Assembly: GCA_001790855.1 (NCBI GenBank)
Contig: MGDH01000016.1
Coordinates: 7,182-71,181, forward strand
Length of the DNA: 64,000 nt
Reading direction: 5' to 3'
Source of the DNA: Candidatus Schekmanbacteria bacterium RIFCSPLOWO2_02_FULL_38_14
Lineage (GTDB): Bacteria > Schekmanbacteria > GWA2-38-11
Made by a program: the position numbers and the translations under genes. Below are positions 9,124-17,309 of this stretch, one piece after another. How positions within the stretch are numbered: position 1 is the first letter of the stretch; the number at the start of each line of letters is the position of its first letter. The notes below the pieces were generated by a model that worked only from the letters and a program-made list of their open reading frames with translations, had not been told where the DNA came from and did not search any database.

Positions 9124-9153
9124 TTGACAATAATTCTGTTTCAACTGAATATT
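9124..9153 (+). promoter_or_regulatory. Possible leuS promoter
   Basis: The 124-base gap between rph and leuS holds a consensus TTGACA at 9124-9129. A weaker AATATT stands 18 bases later at 9148-9153. It would start transcription only a few bases before the leuS ATG at 9162, so the transcript would have almost no leader. There is also no clear ribosome-binding site there. The match is suggestive only. Confidence 0.35.
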
Positions 9154-9161
9154 TTCAGGCT

Positions 9162-11651
9162 ATGAAATACGAACCAAAAAGCATAGAAGATAAATGGCAG
9201 AAAATTTGGGAAGAGGAAAAACTCTTTGCGGCAAAACCTGATAAAACCAGAAAAAAATATTATGTCCTTGAAATGTTCCCCTACCCTTCGGGGAAAATCC
9301 ACATGGGGCATGTGAGAAACTACGTAATTGGTGATGTGGTTGCAAGGTACAAGTGGAAAAAGGGGTACAATGTCCTCCATCCCATGGGATGGGATTCCTT
9401 CGGACTTCCTGCAGAAAATGCAGCAATAAAACATAAGATTCATCCGGCAAAATGGACTGAAGAAAATATAAGTTACATGAGAAAACAGCTCAAAAGCCTT
9501 GGATTGAGCTATGACTGGGACAGAGAGATTTCAACATGCAGAGAAGATTACTATAAATGGTGTCAGTGGTTTTTCCTTAAGTTTTATGAGAGAGGGCTTG
9601 CATACCAGAAGGAATCTCTGGTGAACTGGTGTGATTCCTGCACAACCGTGCTTGCAAATGAGCAGGTAGAAGACGGAAAATGCTGGAGATGTGAAACCGA
9701 AGTGACCCAGAAGGAAATGAAACAGTGGTTCTTCAAAATTACCCACTACGCTGAAGAACTTCTTTCAGAACTTGATAACCTTAAAGGCTGGCCTGAAAGA
9801 GTCCTCATTATGCAGAAAAACTGGATAGGGAAAAGCTATGGCGCTGAAATAATATTCCCTGTTGCTGATTCAAACCTTTCAGTCACAGTTTTCACTACAA
9901 GGCAGGACACAGTCTTTGGCGCCACATTTATGAGCATTGCGCCTGAAAACCCGGTTGTGAAAGAGCTTGTCAAAGGAACAGAGTATGAAAAACCTGTCAG
10001 CGATTTCATAGAGCAGGTTAAAAAACAGAGCAAAATCACAAGAACTGATATAACAAAAGAAAAAGAAGGAATTTTTACAGGAAGGTACTGCATAAATCCC
10101 TTGACCGGCTGGAAGATGCCAATATTTGTGGCAAATTTTGTGTTAATGGATTACGGAACTGGCGCAGTTATGGCTGTTCCTGCCCACGACCAGAGGGATT
10201 TTGATTTTGCAAAAAAATATAACCTTCCAATTAAAGTCGTTATCCAGCCCCCTGACAAGAGGCTTGATTCAGACACTTTGGAAGAAGCCTATACTGAGGA
10301 AGGTATTCTGGCAGATTCCGGAAAATTTTCAGGAATGAAAAATACTGAAGCAATGGGTTTGCTTATAGAATATTTTGAGAAAAAAGGTGTAGGGGAAAAA
10401 AGAGTGAACTACAGGCTCAAGGACTGGGGAATCTCTAGGCAGAGATATTGGGGAGCCCCGATTCCAATAATCTATTGCAACTCATGCGGAACTGTCCCTG
10501 TTGCGGAAAAAGATCTGCCAGTGCTTCTTCCAATGGACCTGAACTTCGATATCATTGGAGATTCACCTCTTAAAAAAAGCAATGAGTTTCTGAACACAAC
10601 CTGCCCAAGATGCAGGGGTATAGCAAAACGGGAAACAGATACAATGGATACATTTGTTGATTCATCCTGGTATTTTTCAAGATATTGTACTCCTGACAGT
10701 GAAAGCCTGCCGCTTGAAAAACAGGATTTGAATTACTGGATGCCTGTTGACCAGTACATAGGCGGCATTGAGCACGCAGTACTCCATCTTCTCTATGCAA
10801 GATTTTTCACCAAAGTTACAAGAGACTTAGGGTTTTTAGATAAAGGCGAACCCTTCATAAATCTTTTGACTCAGGGAATGGTCATAAAAGATGGGGCAAA
10901 GATGTCAAAATCAAAGGGGAATGTTGTTGACCCTGATGACCTTATAAAAAAATACGGTTCTGATACAGTAAGGCTCTTTTGCCTCTTTGCTTCCCCTCCT
11001 GAAAAGGACCTTGACTGGAGCGATGAGGGAGTTGACGGGGCTTTCAGGTTTTTGAACAGGGTATGGAGACTGGTTGAGCAGGAAGGGAAAAGCTTGCCTC
11101 TGTCTGAAAAAAAAATTCTGCCGGAAACAGACAAACTCTCTGATAGCGCCAAGCATATCCTGAAGAAATGCCATAAAACCATAAAAAAAGTATCTGTTGA
11201 CATTGAAGACAGGTTCCACTTCAATACTGCAATTGCGGCAATAATGGAACTTGTTAACTCAATCTATCTGATAGATGAGAAAGAGCTTGCAGGGAATGAT
11301 GGACTGAAAAATTCATATATTTTTGCCATTGAAACTGTGCTCTTGCTTCTTTCTCCGTTTGCGCCCCATATCTGCGAAGAGCTTTGGCAAAGGCTTGGAA
11401 AATCAGGAAGTGTATTTGAACAACCATGGCTCTGTTATGATGAAAAAATGCTGACAGAAGAAAATGTAACCATCGTAATACAGATTAATGGAAAGGTGCG
11501 TGGGAAAATAACAGTTTCTGTTTCAGCTTCTGAAGAAGAAATAAAAGAGGCTGCAGTTAATAATGAAAAAATTAAGGAATTTCTCAAAAACAAGAAAGTT
11601 GTAAAATCGATTCTGGTTCCAAAAAAGCTGATAAACATTGTAGTTGAATGA
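9162..11651 (+). CDS. leuS: Leucyl-tRNA synthetase
   Basis: Charges tRNA-Leu with leucine. The class I signatures are intact: HMGH at residues 47-50 (PSGKIHMGH) and KMSKS in [17 protein letters not shown]. The CP1 editing domain (residues about 220-420) has the [13 protein letters not shown] and [15 protein letters not shown] motifs. Zinc-binding Cys pairs are visible (NWCDSC, CWRC; YCNSCG, CPRC). The anticodon-binding and C-terminal domains follow. The length of 829 aa is typical. It is followed after a repeat-bearing gap by lptE, an arrangement common in Gram-negative genomes. Confidence 0.97.
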   Translation: MKYEPKSIEDKWQKIWEEEKLFAAKPDKTRKKYYVLEMFPYPSGKIHMGHVRNYVIGDVVARYKWKKGYNVLHPMGWDSFGLPAENAAIKHKIHPAKWTEENISYMRKQLKSLGLSYDWDREISTCREDYYKWCQWFFLKFYERGLAYQKESLVNWCDSCTTVLANEQVEDGKCWRCETEVTQKEMKQWFFKITHYAEELLSELDNLKGWPERVLIMQKNWIGKSYGAEIIFPVADSNLSVTVFTTRQDTVFGATFMSIAPENPVVKELVKGTEYEKPVSDFIEQVKKQSKITRTDITKEKEGIFTGRYCINPLTGWKMPIFVANFVLMDYGTGAVMAVPAHDQRDFDFAKKYNLPIKVVIQPPDKRLDSDTLEEAYTEEGILADSGKFSGMKNTEAMGLLIEYFEKKGVGEKRVNYRLKDWGISRQRYWGAPIPIIYCNSCGTVPVAEKDLPVLLPMDLNFDIIGDSPLKKSNEFLNTTCPRCRGIAKRETDTMDTFVDSSWYFSRYCTPDSESLPLEKQDLNYWMPVDQYIGGIEHAVLHLLYARFFTKVTRDLGFLDKGEPFINLLTQGMVIKDGAKMSKSKGNVVDPDDLIKKYGSDTVRLFCLFASPPEKDLDWSDEGVDGAFRFLNRVWRLVEQEGKSLPLSEKKILPETDKLSDSAKHILKKCHKTIKKVSVDIEDRFHFNTAIAAIMELVNSIYLIDEKELAGNDGLKNSYIFAIETVLLLLSPFAPHICEELWQRLGKSGSVFEQPWLCYDEKMLTEENVTIVIQINGKVRGKITVSVSASEEEIKEAAVNNEKIKEFLKNKKVVKSILVPKKLINIVVE

Positions 11652-11680
11652 TATAGAAGACTTAGGGTATAAGGTATTGA

Positions 11681-11786
11681 GTCATTGCAAGCAGCATAAG
11701 CAACAAAACAATCTTCCTTTTCTCCCCCTTTAGAAAAGGGGGAATAGAGGGGAATTTGAGATTGCTTCGCTATCGCTCGCAATGAC
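11681..11786. repeat. Imperfect inverted-repeat element (MITE/REP-like) after leuS
   Basis: The left end GTCATTGCAAGCAGCATAAG and the right end (read on the minus strand) GTCATTGCGAGCGATAGCGA are imperfect inverted copies about 30 bases long. A second hairpin lies inside, with CCCCCTTT paired to AAAGGGGG near 11722-11740. The GTCATTGCGAGC...GAAGCAATCTC motif is a repeat type widely seen in environmental bacterial genomes, and it creates spurious SLRAIAKQS-like translations. The element fills most of the leuS-lptE gap. It may act as a hairpin in the leuS-lptE transcript, but that is not shown. Confidence 0.75.
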
Positions 11787-11809
11787 AAATCTGGAGAAAC
11801 ATTTTTAAG

Positions 11810-12325
11810 ATGCGAGCAATAATAATTTCTATAAGTATTCTTTCCTTATTTCTTTTTTCTTCCTGTTATTATCTGGTTGGTTCTGGCAGTTCAGAGGCAG
11901 GTAAGGAAATAGAAAGCCTTGCAATACCTGTTTTGAAAAATAAGACAGACGTTCCGGGAATTGAGATAACAATAACAGATGCAATGATAAAGGAATTCAC
12001 AGCCTTTTCACCTAAAATGATTACTGATACTGAACACGCAAAAGCAATAATACATGGTAATGTTGTCTTTTATAATCTTGAAACAGTAACTGCTGATACA
12101 AGGGACAAAGTGTTTGAATACAGGCTAAGGATAAAGCTTGAAATAACCTTAAAGGATATTGATGAAAGCAATATCCTCTATCAGAACAAAGATTTTGAAT
12201 GGTTCATTGACTTTAAAGTACCAAGAGATTCAATCTCAAGAAAAAGAGAGGAAGAGTACGCCTGTGCAAGGCTTGCACAAAAACTTTCCAAAAAACTTGT
12301 AGGCGAGATTTTTGAAGGATTTTAG
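11810..12325 (+). CDS. lptE: LPS-assembly lipoprotein LptE-like
   Basis: LptE plugs the LptD barrel, which inserts lipopolysaccharide into the outer membrane. This 171-aa protein has a hydrophobic signal (residues 3-16) and a lipobox-like F-S-S-C with Cys19. The mature part YYLVGSGSS...IESLAIPVLKNKTDVPGIE matches the family pattern of a short lipoprotein whose start resembles Y-x-F-G and I-x-I-P-x-F-x-N. The leuS-lptE order supports the call. It shows that the cell has an LPS-type outer membrane, which fits the glycan locus. Confidence 0.8.
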   Translation: MRAIIISISILSLFLFSSCYYLVGSGSSEAGKEIESLAIPVLKNKTDVPGIEITITDAMIKEFTAFSPKMITDTEHAKAIIHGNVVFYNLETVTADTRDKVFEYRLRIKLEITLKDIDESNILYQNKDFEWFIDFKVPRDSISRKREEEYACARLAQKLSKKLVGEIFEGF

Positions 12326-12373
12326 AATTAAATCCTTAAATCTTACGGACTTGCAAGCTTTCCGCCTAAAGCA

Positions 12374-12667
12374 TCAGCTTTTGACAGCAGCTTCTTTTTG
12401 TCTATTCAGCAGAGCATTAATCCTTCTTGTAATCCTTGAAATCTTTCTTGATGCAGTGTTCTTATGAAAAACCCTTTTTGCTGCTGCTTTATCAATAACC
12501 GGTATTGCCTTTTTCAGCAAGGCTTTTGCATTTTCTGAATCATTTGCTTCAACCGCAGACAGAATCTTTTTTACTGCAGTTTTTACACCGGATTTTACCA
12601 TCCTGTTTCTTGTATTTCTTCTTATGCCCTGTCTGATTCTTTTTTCTGCTGACTTTGTATTTGCCAA
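12374..12667 (-). CDS. rpsT: 30S ribosomal protein S20
   Basis: A 97-aa basic protein with the S20 pattern: MANTKSAEKRIRQGIRRNTR at the start, KSGVKTAVKKILSA, and KGVFHKN-like KRVFHKNTASRKISRITRRI near the end. It binds 16S rRNA in the small subunit. It is convergent with lptE; the 48-base gap between them shows no obvious GC-rich terminator. A good Shine-Dalgarno (AAGGAGACGGGA on the minus strand) lies just upstream of the ATG. Confidence 0.96.
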   Translation of the reverse strand: MANTKSAEKRIRQGIRRNTRNRMVKSGVKTAVKKILSAVEANDSENAKALLKKAIPVIDKAAAKRVFHKNTASRKISRITRRINALLNRQKEAAVKS

Positions 12668-12723
12668 ATTCCCGTCTCCTTAAAGATTAAAAAATTTTGA
12701 GCATTTTCAATTACCACAAGGAT

Positions 12724-13770
12724 TTATCTGCTGTCAAGAGAATTAACCTCTTTTTCAGCTTTTTTCATAAGCTCTCTCTTTCCCCTGAACTCCCTGACTG
12801 CCATAAGATGCTCAGTATAACTCTTTGAAAATTTGTGATACCCTTCATTTGTGGAAACAAAATAAAGGTAATTTTCTCTGGCAGGATACATGGCTGCAAG
12901 GATTGCTTCCTTTCCCGGGTTTGCAATTGGACCCGGAGGCAACCCTCTGTATTTGTATGTATTATACGGTGAATCAATCTGTAACGAACTGTTTTTAAGA
13001 ACTCCGTCAAAGCTGTCTTCAATCACATAAATAATTGTGGGGTCGCATTGGAGAGGCATATTTTTTCTTAACCTGTTGTGCAGCACAGCAGAAACAAGCC
13101 CTTTTTCTTCCGCAGATTTTGCCTCTTTTTCAACGATTGAAGCAAGAATTACAACTTCATGTATGCTTAATTTCATCTCATCAGTTTTCCTTTTGAAAGC
13201 GTCAGTAAAAACCTCATGAAAACGGCTTACCATTTTTGTAAGAATAAACCCCTCGCCACTTCCTTTGGTAAACTCATATGTATCAGGGAAAAGATACCCC
13301 TCAAGAGATAATGCGCCTATACCAAGTGATTTTATGAATTCCCTGTCATGGGCAAGTTTTAAAAATTTTTTCTTGTCAATAAGCTGCTCTTTAAGGAGAA
13401 GTTTCGCAATCTGGTTTAAGGTAAATCCCTCAGGAATAGTAACATAATGCTTCCTGTATGCCCCTTTCTCAAGGGTCTGATAAATCTCAAGCGGCGCCAT
13501 AGTAGCTCTGAGTTCATATTCTCCTGCCTTAATCACAGGAGATTTGCTGTTAATCCTGCACATCAGGGTAAAAAACATTGGGTGTGAAATGATTTCCTCT
13601 TTTACAAGAATATAGGCTGCCTCCTTTATTCCCGTGCCTTTGGGAATCTCAATTACCTTTGTTCTCTGGTCATTGTTAAGAGGAGTATAAGGATAATCCC
13701 ACAACACTCTGACAAAAGTAAAAACCGCAAGTATAAGAAAGACTAAAACAAGTGCTATATATTTTCCCAA
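12724..13770 (-). CDS. mltG: Endolytic murein transglycosylase MltG
   Basis: A membrane-anchored lytic transglycosylase that cuts nascent glycan strands. One transmembrane helix is at residues 4-23. The YceG domain covers about 80-335. The catalytic Glu is in VILASIVEKEAKSAEEK. Further family markers are SLEGYLFPDTYEF, MPLQCDPTIIY, SPYNTYKYRGLPPGPIANPG and YLYFVSTNEGYHKFSKSYTEH. The length of 348 aa is normal. The mltG-ruvX order is conserved in many bacteria; here ruvX lies 84 bases upstream on the same strand. Confidence 0.94.
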   Translation of the reverse strand: MGKYIALVLVFLILAVFTFVRVLWDYPYTPLNNDQRTKVIEIPKGTGIKEAAYILVKEEIISHPMFFTLMCRINSKSPVIKAGEYELRATMAPLEIYQTLEKGAYRKHYVTIPEGFTLNQIAKLLLKEQLIDKKKFLKLAHDREFIKSLGIGALSLEGYLFPDTYEFTKGSGEGFILTKMVSRFHEVFTDAFKRKTDEMKLSIHEVVILASIVEKEAKSAEEKGLVSAVLHNRLRKNMPLQCDPTIIYVIEDSFDGVLKNSSLQIDSPYNTYKYRGLPPGPIANPGKEAILAAMYPARENYLYFVSTNEGYHKFSKSYTEHLMAVREFRGKRELMKKAEKEVNSLDSR

Positions 13771-13854
13771 AACCAGGGCTCTCCTTTAAAAGAATTACAT
13801 AGATTAAAGACAGATTACACAGATTATCTTATCTATTTAGTTATAAGTTATAAG

Positions 13855-14277
13855 TCACAGGTTATAAGTTTTTTTTGAATCCAGATATCCCTGAAGTATC
13901 AAAACTGCTGAAAGCCTGTCTCTCATTTGCTTTCTTTTTTCCCTTCTTATCCCTTTTTCAATAAGAACTCTTTCAGCCTCTTTTGATGTAAACCTTTCAT
14001 CCCATGGGTTCATTTGAATATCTATAGATTTTTTAAGGTGCTCTATGAATTTTAATGTTTTTTCTCCCTGCTCTCCTATCCCGCCGTAAAGGTTCTTAGG
14101 AATCCCGTAAACAATCTCCTTTACTTCATGCTTATCTATGAGTTCTTTTAACTTTCTTGAATCCTCTTCTATCCTTGTCCTCTTTATGGTTTCAAGCCCT
14201 GAGGCAATAATTCCTGATTCATCACTTAAAGCCACACCTATAAACCTGTCCCCAATATCAAGTCCAAGAATTCTCAT
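13855..14277 (-). CDS. ruvX: RuvX/YqgF Holliday-junction-resolvase-like protein
   Basis: An RNase H-fold protein of the YqgF family, implicated in pre-16S rRNA processing and proposed as an alternative resolvase. The motifs are MRILGLDIGDRFIGVALSD at the start, EIVYGIPKNLYGGIGEQG and the C-terminal WDERFTSKEAERVL. I placed the start at the ATG (14277) because MRILGLDIG is the usual family N-terminus. An in-frame TTG at 14295 would add six residues. It is upstream of mltG on the same strand. Confidence 0.9.
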   Translation of the reverse strand: MRILGLDIGDRFIGVALSDESGIIASGLETIKRTRIEEDSRKLKELIDKHEVKEIVYGIPKNLYGGIGEQGEKTLKFIEHLKKSIDIQMNPWDERFTSKEAERVLIEKGIRREKRKQMRDRLSAVLILQGYLDSKKTYNL

Positions 14278-14324
14278 GTTTTCAAGAATTAGCAAAGAAA
14301 CCCAAATTTATCAAGGAATTTGAA

Positions 14325-14353
14325 TTGACAAACCCCCTCTCAGCTTCTAATAT
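14325..14353 (+). promoter_or_regulatory. Strong sigma70-type promoter for the mntA-hepT operon
   Basis: A consensus TTGACA at 14325-14330 is followed after exactly 17 bases by TAATAT at 14348-14353. It faces the mntA gene, whose ATG is at 14437. This is the best promoter match I found in the window. It leaves a leader of about 75 bases that contains a palindrome. Confidence 0.65.
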
Positions 14354-14405
14354 AAAATTCTAAGCTTGGTGAAAAACTATGCTTGAAATTAGCAAAACCT
14401 GTAGA

Positions 14406-14425
14406 AATAGACCTTTAGGTCTATT
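14406..14425. promoter_or_regulatory. Operator-like palindrome before mntA
   Basis: AATAGACC (14406-14413) and GGTCTATT (14418-14425) form perfect 8-base arms around a TTTA spacer. The element is in the leader of the toxin-antitoxin transcript, 11 bases before the mntA ATG, where no good Shine-Dalgarno is visible. Either an autoregulatory protein-binding site or an RNA hairpin covering the start would fit. Type II modules are commonly autoregulated; that this palindrome is the site is inference. Confidence 0.5.
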
Positions 14426-14436
14426 ATTAAAACTAT

Positions 14437-14844
14437 ATGGAACTACCTATAAAATTTGACAATAAAAAGCTTAATCATCTGGTCAAAAAATACAATATTT
14501 CCTTAATTGTTTTATTTGGCTCTTATACAAAAGGAATCAGAAATAAAAATAGCGATATTGATATTGGTATTTATTTAAAAAATCTTATTAATGATAGTAA
14601 AGAGTTTCAGCTTTTGACTGATCTTATAAAAATATTTAAAAATGATTCTTTAGATGTGGCTATATTAAATTATGCATCACCTTTGCTTTTATTTGAAGTA
14701 GCAAAAAAAGGTAAGCTAATTGCTGAGAGAAAAAAAGGTGATTTTTTAAAGTTTAAGATTATGGCATTTAAAAAATACTGGGAAACAAAAAAATTCCGCA
14801 CTTTAAGAAAAACCTTCCTCAACAATACAATTTCAAGGAGCTAA
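14437..14844 (+). CDS. mntA: MntA-type antitoxin (minimal nucleotidyltransferase)
   Basis: A 135-aa minimal nucleotidyltransferase. The active-site pattern GSx10DxD is exact: GSYTKGIRNKNSDID near residue 29. In characterised MntA-HepT modules the antitoxin uses ATP to AMPylate a Tyr of the HepT toxin and so blocks it. The remainder (DSLDVAILNYASPLLLFEVAKKGKLI) also follows the family. It ends two bases before the hepT start. The module sits at the border between the housekeeping region and the glycan locus, a typical place for a stabilising element. Confidence 0.85.
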   Translation: MELPIKFDNKKLNHLVKKYNISLIVLFGSYTKGIRNKNSDIDIGIYLKNLINDSKEFQLLTDLIKIFKNDSLDVAILNYASPLLLFEVAKKGKLIAERKKGDFLKFKIMAFKKYWETKKFRTLRKTFLNNTISRS

Positions 14845-14846
14845 GA

Positions 14847-15284
14847 TTGATTGCTTCCAGTGATTTAGGAGTCATAACTGAAAAATTGATTCTATTGAGA
14901 CAATACCTTGGAGAACTTTCAGAAATTAAAGATATAACCTTCAATTACTACATGGGAAATAAAATTGTTAAAAGAGGAGCAGAAAGACTCCTTCAGCTCT
15001 TGGTGGAAGTTGCAAGCGATATAAATGGAGCTCTCCTAACAATGGGGGATAAAACTCCCCCAGAAAGTTATTACGAGTCATTTATCAAGGCAGGCAAGGC
15101 TGGATTAATACCGGATCAGTTGGCTAAAAGGCTTGCTCCAAGTTCTGGGCTTCGAAATAGAATAGTTCATGAATATGGTGAATATAAAGATAGCATTGTT
15201 TATAAAAATATTAAAAGTATACACAAAAATTATAGCGATTATTTAAGATCCATAAACAATTATCTTCAGAAAAAGAAAATATAA
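14847..15284 (+). CDS. hepT: HepT-like toxin (HEPN ribonuclease, DUF86)
   Basis: A 145-aa HEPN-fold protein paired with the upstream MntA-type antitoxin. The catalytic Rx4HxY motif is present as RNRIVHEY near residue 102, so both the ribonuclease His and the Tyr target of AMPylation remain. The start is TTG at 14847, supported by AAGGAG at 14835-14840 six bases upstream; there is no better ATG. Characterised HepT toxins cleave RNA and arrest growth. The gene appears intact. Confidence 0.85.
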   Translation: MIASSDLGVITEKLILLRQYLGELSEIKDITFNYYMGNKIVKRGAERLLQLLVEVASDINGALLTMGDKTPPESYYESFIKAGKAGLIPDQLAKRLAPSSGLRNRIVHEYGEYKDSIVYKNIKSIHKNYSDYLRSINNYLQKKKI

Positions 15285-15325
15285 AAGCAAATCTTCCTCA
15301 GAATCTCTAACTCAACTAAATATTT

Positions 15326-16405
15326 ATGAAAGATAAAGAGTTATCTCCTGAAAACCAGTTAATCCTGAATTGTGCCACAACGGCTATGGATGAAAATGTT
15401 TGTGCATCAAACCTTGATATGATAAAAAAAGGCTTGAACTGGGAGCATATCTATGAAACAGCAAAAAACCACAATGTCGCCCCCCTGATGTATCCAAACC
15501 TGAAGGAACTCAACAACAACCATCCAATACCTCAGAATATCCTTTTCAAGTTCAGAAAATCCTATCACAGCAACGGCATTCGCAACACAAGGCTCTATAA
15601 CGAGCTTGCAATATTGCTAAAAGAGTTCAAAGAAAATGGAATTGAGGTAATGTTTATTAAAGGCGCTGCCCTTGCAATTCTTGTTTACAAAAACATCGCC
15701 CTCCGTCCAATGAGTGATGTGGATATTTTGATTAAAAAAGAGGATGCTGAAAAGGTTGAAGAGATTTTAGTTAAGAATGGTTATAAAGAAGATATCCCTT
15801 TGCGAAGAAAATATTTTTCTGAACTTTTTCCCTATTTGTCTCCCTATGTAAAAACAAATATCTTAACCGTAGAAATTAAATGGGGACTCTTTGGCTACTG
15901 GCCAAATGGGTTTAAACCTGGCTTTAATGATTTTTCCAAAAGTTCAAAATTTATTATAATAAATAATTTAACAGTTCTAATTCCTTCAATAGAAAATATG
16001 GTAGAATTAGTTTGGCGTCATGCTAAAAAACATAAAATCGTTGGCGAGCAACAATTACTGTCGTATTGTGATTTAGCTGAGCTTGAGAGGAGCTACGGGA
16101 AGGAGATTAAGCATAAGTTTAAATATATTCTTACTCCTGAAGAAATTTTAGAGGATGAGAAAAATAATTCTAAGGATTTATATTTTATCCCAGGCGTATA
16201 TGACAGGATTAAATCAATAAATGGGATATATAATAAATTACTTTATATTTTTGGATCTCTCTTCCCAAATAGAGAATTTATAATTAAGCGTTATAAGATA
16301 AGGAATAAAAAATCAGTTTATTTATATTTTTTATTAAGGCCTTCTATATTAATTTTAAACATGCTAAAAAGCCTTTTATTTAAAATAAAAAAATCCCTTT
16401 TTTAA
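15326..16405 (+). CDS. Nucleotidyltransferase family protein (NTP_transf_5-like)
   Basis: A 359-aa protein with the pattern of the NTP_transf_5 (uncharacterised nucleotidyltransferase) family: EVMFIKGAALAILVY followed by RPMSDVDILIKKEDAEKVEEIL about residues 112-145, then a helical C-terminal half (VELVWRHAKKHK). The DVD pair would be the metal-binding acidic residues. The substrate is unknown; relatives are often found near exopolysaccharide or peptide export genes. It lies on the plus strand just before the minus-strand glycan locus and 41 bases after hepT. The C-terminal 60 residues are hydrophobic and basic. Confidence 0.7.
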   Translation: MKDKELSPENQLILNCATTAMDENVCASNLDMIKKGLNWEHIYETAKNHNVAPLMYPNLKELNNNHPIPQNILFKFRKSYHSNGIRNTRLYNELAILLKEFKENGIEVMFIKGAALAILVYKNIALRPMSDVDILIKKEDAEKVEEILVKNGYKEDIPLRRKYFSELFPYLSPYVKTNILTVEIKWGLFGYWPNGFKPGFNDFSKSSKFIIINNLTVLIPSIENMVELVWRHAKKHKIVGEQQLLSYCDLAELERSYGKEIKHKFKYILTPEEILEDEKNNSKDLYFIPGVYDRIKSINGIYNKLLYIFGSLFPNREFIIKRYKIRNKKSVYLYFLLRPSILILNMLKSLLFKIKKSLF

Positions 16406-16529
16406 CTATGATGCATAAACTTTTCTTGAGAAAACTATACTAACCAATAACTTACCCATTCTGCAAATCTTTGGTGTAAAGAATAGAACAATTATTTTCT
16501 AAATTGGAGAAGTGGTTCGTCATAGCATT

Positions 16530-17300
16530 TTATGATTTGCTTTTTACTTGCTTAAACATTGCTATTAAAACATGTCCCAAGAACATAGGTGATGAAACAA
16601 AATTTCGTTTCCACAATCGCCAAGGCTCTAGCATTAACCTTGGTAACCATTCTAATCCAAGATGTTGTAACCATACAGGTGCTCGCTTTTTTGTACCAGC
16701 AAAATAATCGAATGCTGCTCCAACTGCACCAATAAATGAAACGTTAAGCTTATCTTTATTATGATATATCCATTTTTCCTGTTTTGGAGCAGTCATGCCC
16801 ACCCAAAGCACATCAGGTTTTGCATTGTTGATTGCCTCAATCATAAAGCTATTATCTTCTTTGCTAAAGTCTTCCTTAAAAGGGGGAGAATATGTCCCTG
16901 CAATTTTTATGTTTGGAAAAACAACCTTCATCCTATCTTTTATTTTTTCAAGAGTTTTCTCTGTTGAACCAAGAAAAAAATAACTATATTTTCTTTTTTT
17001 ATTCAAAACATTACTGAGACCTATAAAAACATCACTTCCTGTAATCCGATCATAAATATTCCCTCCTAATATTTTTGAAGCGATCACAATCCCAACTCCA
17101 TCTGGTGTTACAAGGTCAGCATTTTCTATTGCCGCACTAAAATCAGAGTCATTTCTTGCAAGTTCCAATGAATGCGGATTAGCACAAATAAAATACTTGT
17201 GCTTTTCTATGTTTTCAAGCCATCTAAGAATTGTAGAAATGCATTCTGTTTTCGATAGCGTGGTAATATTATAATCAAGTATTGACTCATGTGTTTTCAT
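16530..17300 (-). CDS. WecG/TagA/CpsF family glycosyltransferase (GT26)
   Basis: A 256-aa GT26 enzyme that adds N-acetylmannosamine-type or related sugars to a lipid-linked acceptor. The family motifs are clear: FICANPHSLELARNDSDF, ADLVTPDGVGIVIASK, ITGSDVF, and KPDVLWVGMTAPKQEKWI. It is the last gene of the 47-kb minus-strand array. Ten bases separate it from the GT4 gene. Members act early in lipid-linked oligosaccharide assembly, so despite its terminal position it may set the second sugar of the repeat. Confidence 0.88.
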   Translation of the reverse strand: MKTHESILDYNITTLSKTECISTILRWLENIEKHKYFICANPHSLELARNDSDFSAAIENADLVTPDGVGIVIASKILGGNIYDRITGSDVFIGLSNVLNKKRKYSYFFLGSTEKTLEKIKDRMKVVFPNIKIAGTYSPPFKEDFSKEDNSFMIEAINNAKPDVLWVGMTAPKQEKWIYHNKDKLNVSFIGAVGAAFDYFAGTKKRAPVWLQHLGLEWLPRLMLEPWRLWKRNFVSSPMFLGHVLIAMFKQVKSKS

Positions 17301-17309
17301 TTTTTCTCT

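Noticed and set aside
9141-9450. Two overlapping minus-strand frames opposite the start of leuS
   Set aside because: Antisense shadows of a strongly conserved gene; no ribosome-binding site and no family-like text.
10871-11224. Minus-strand frames of 102-117 codons inside leuS
   Set aside because: Antisense of conserved LeuRS domains; no independent support.
11435-11788. Open frame of 117 codons on the minus strand, beginning SLRAIAKQS
   Set aside because: It is the translation of the intergenic inverted-repeat element and the antisense of the leuS end; this peptide text is a known artefact of that repeat type.
13790-13870. Short AT-rich direct repeats (ACAGATTA and GTTATAAG units) between mltG and ruvX
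   Set aside because: Low-complexity, few and irregular copies; too little to call a repeat array or binding site.
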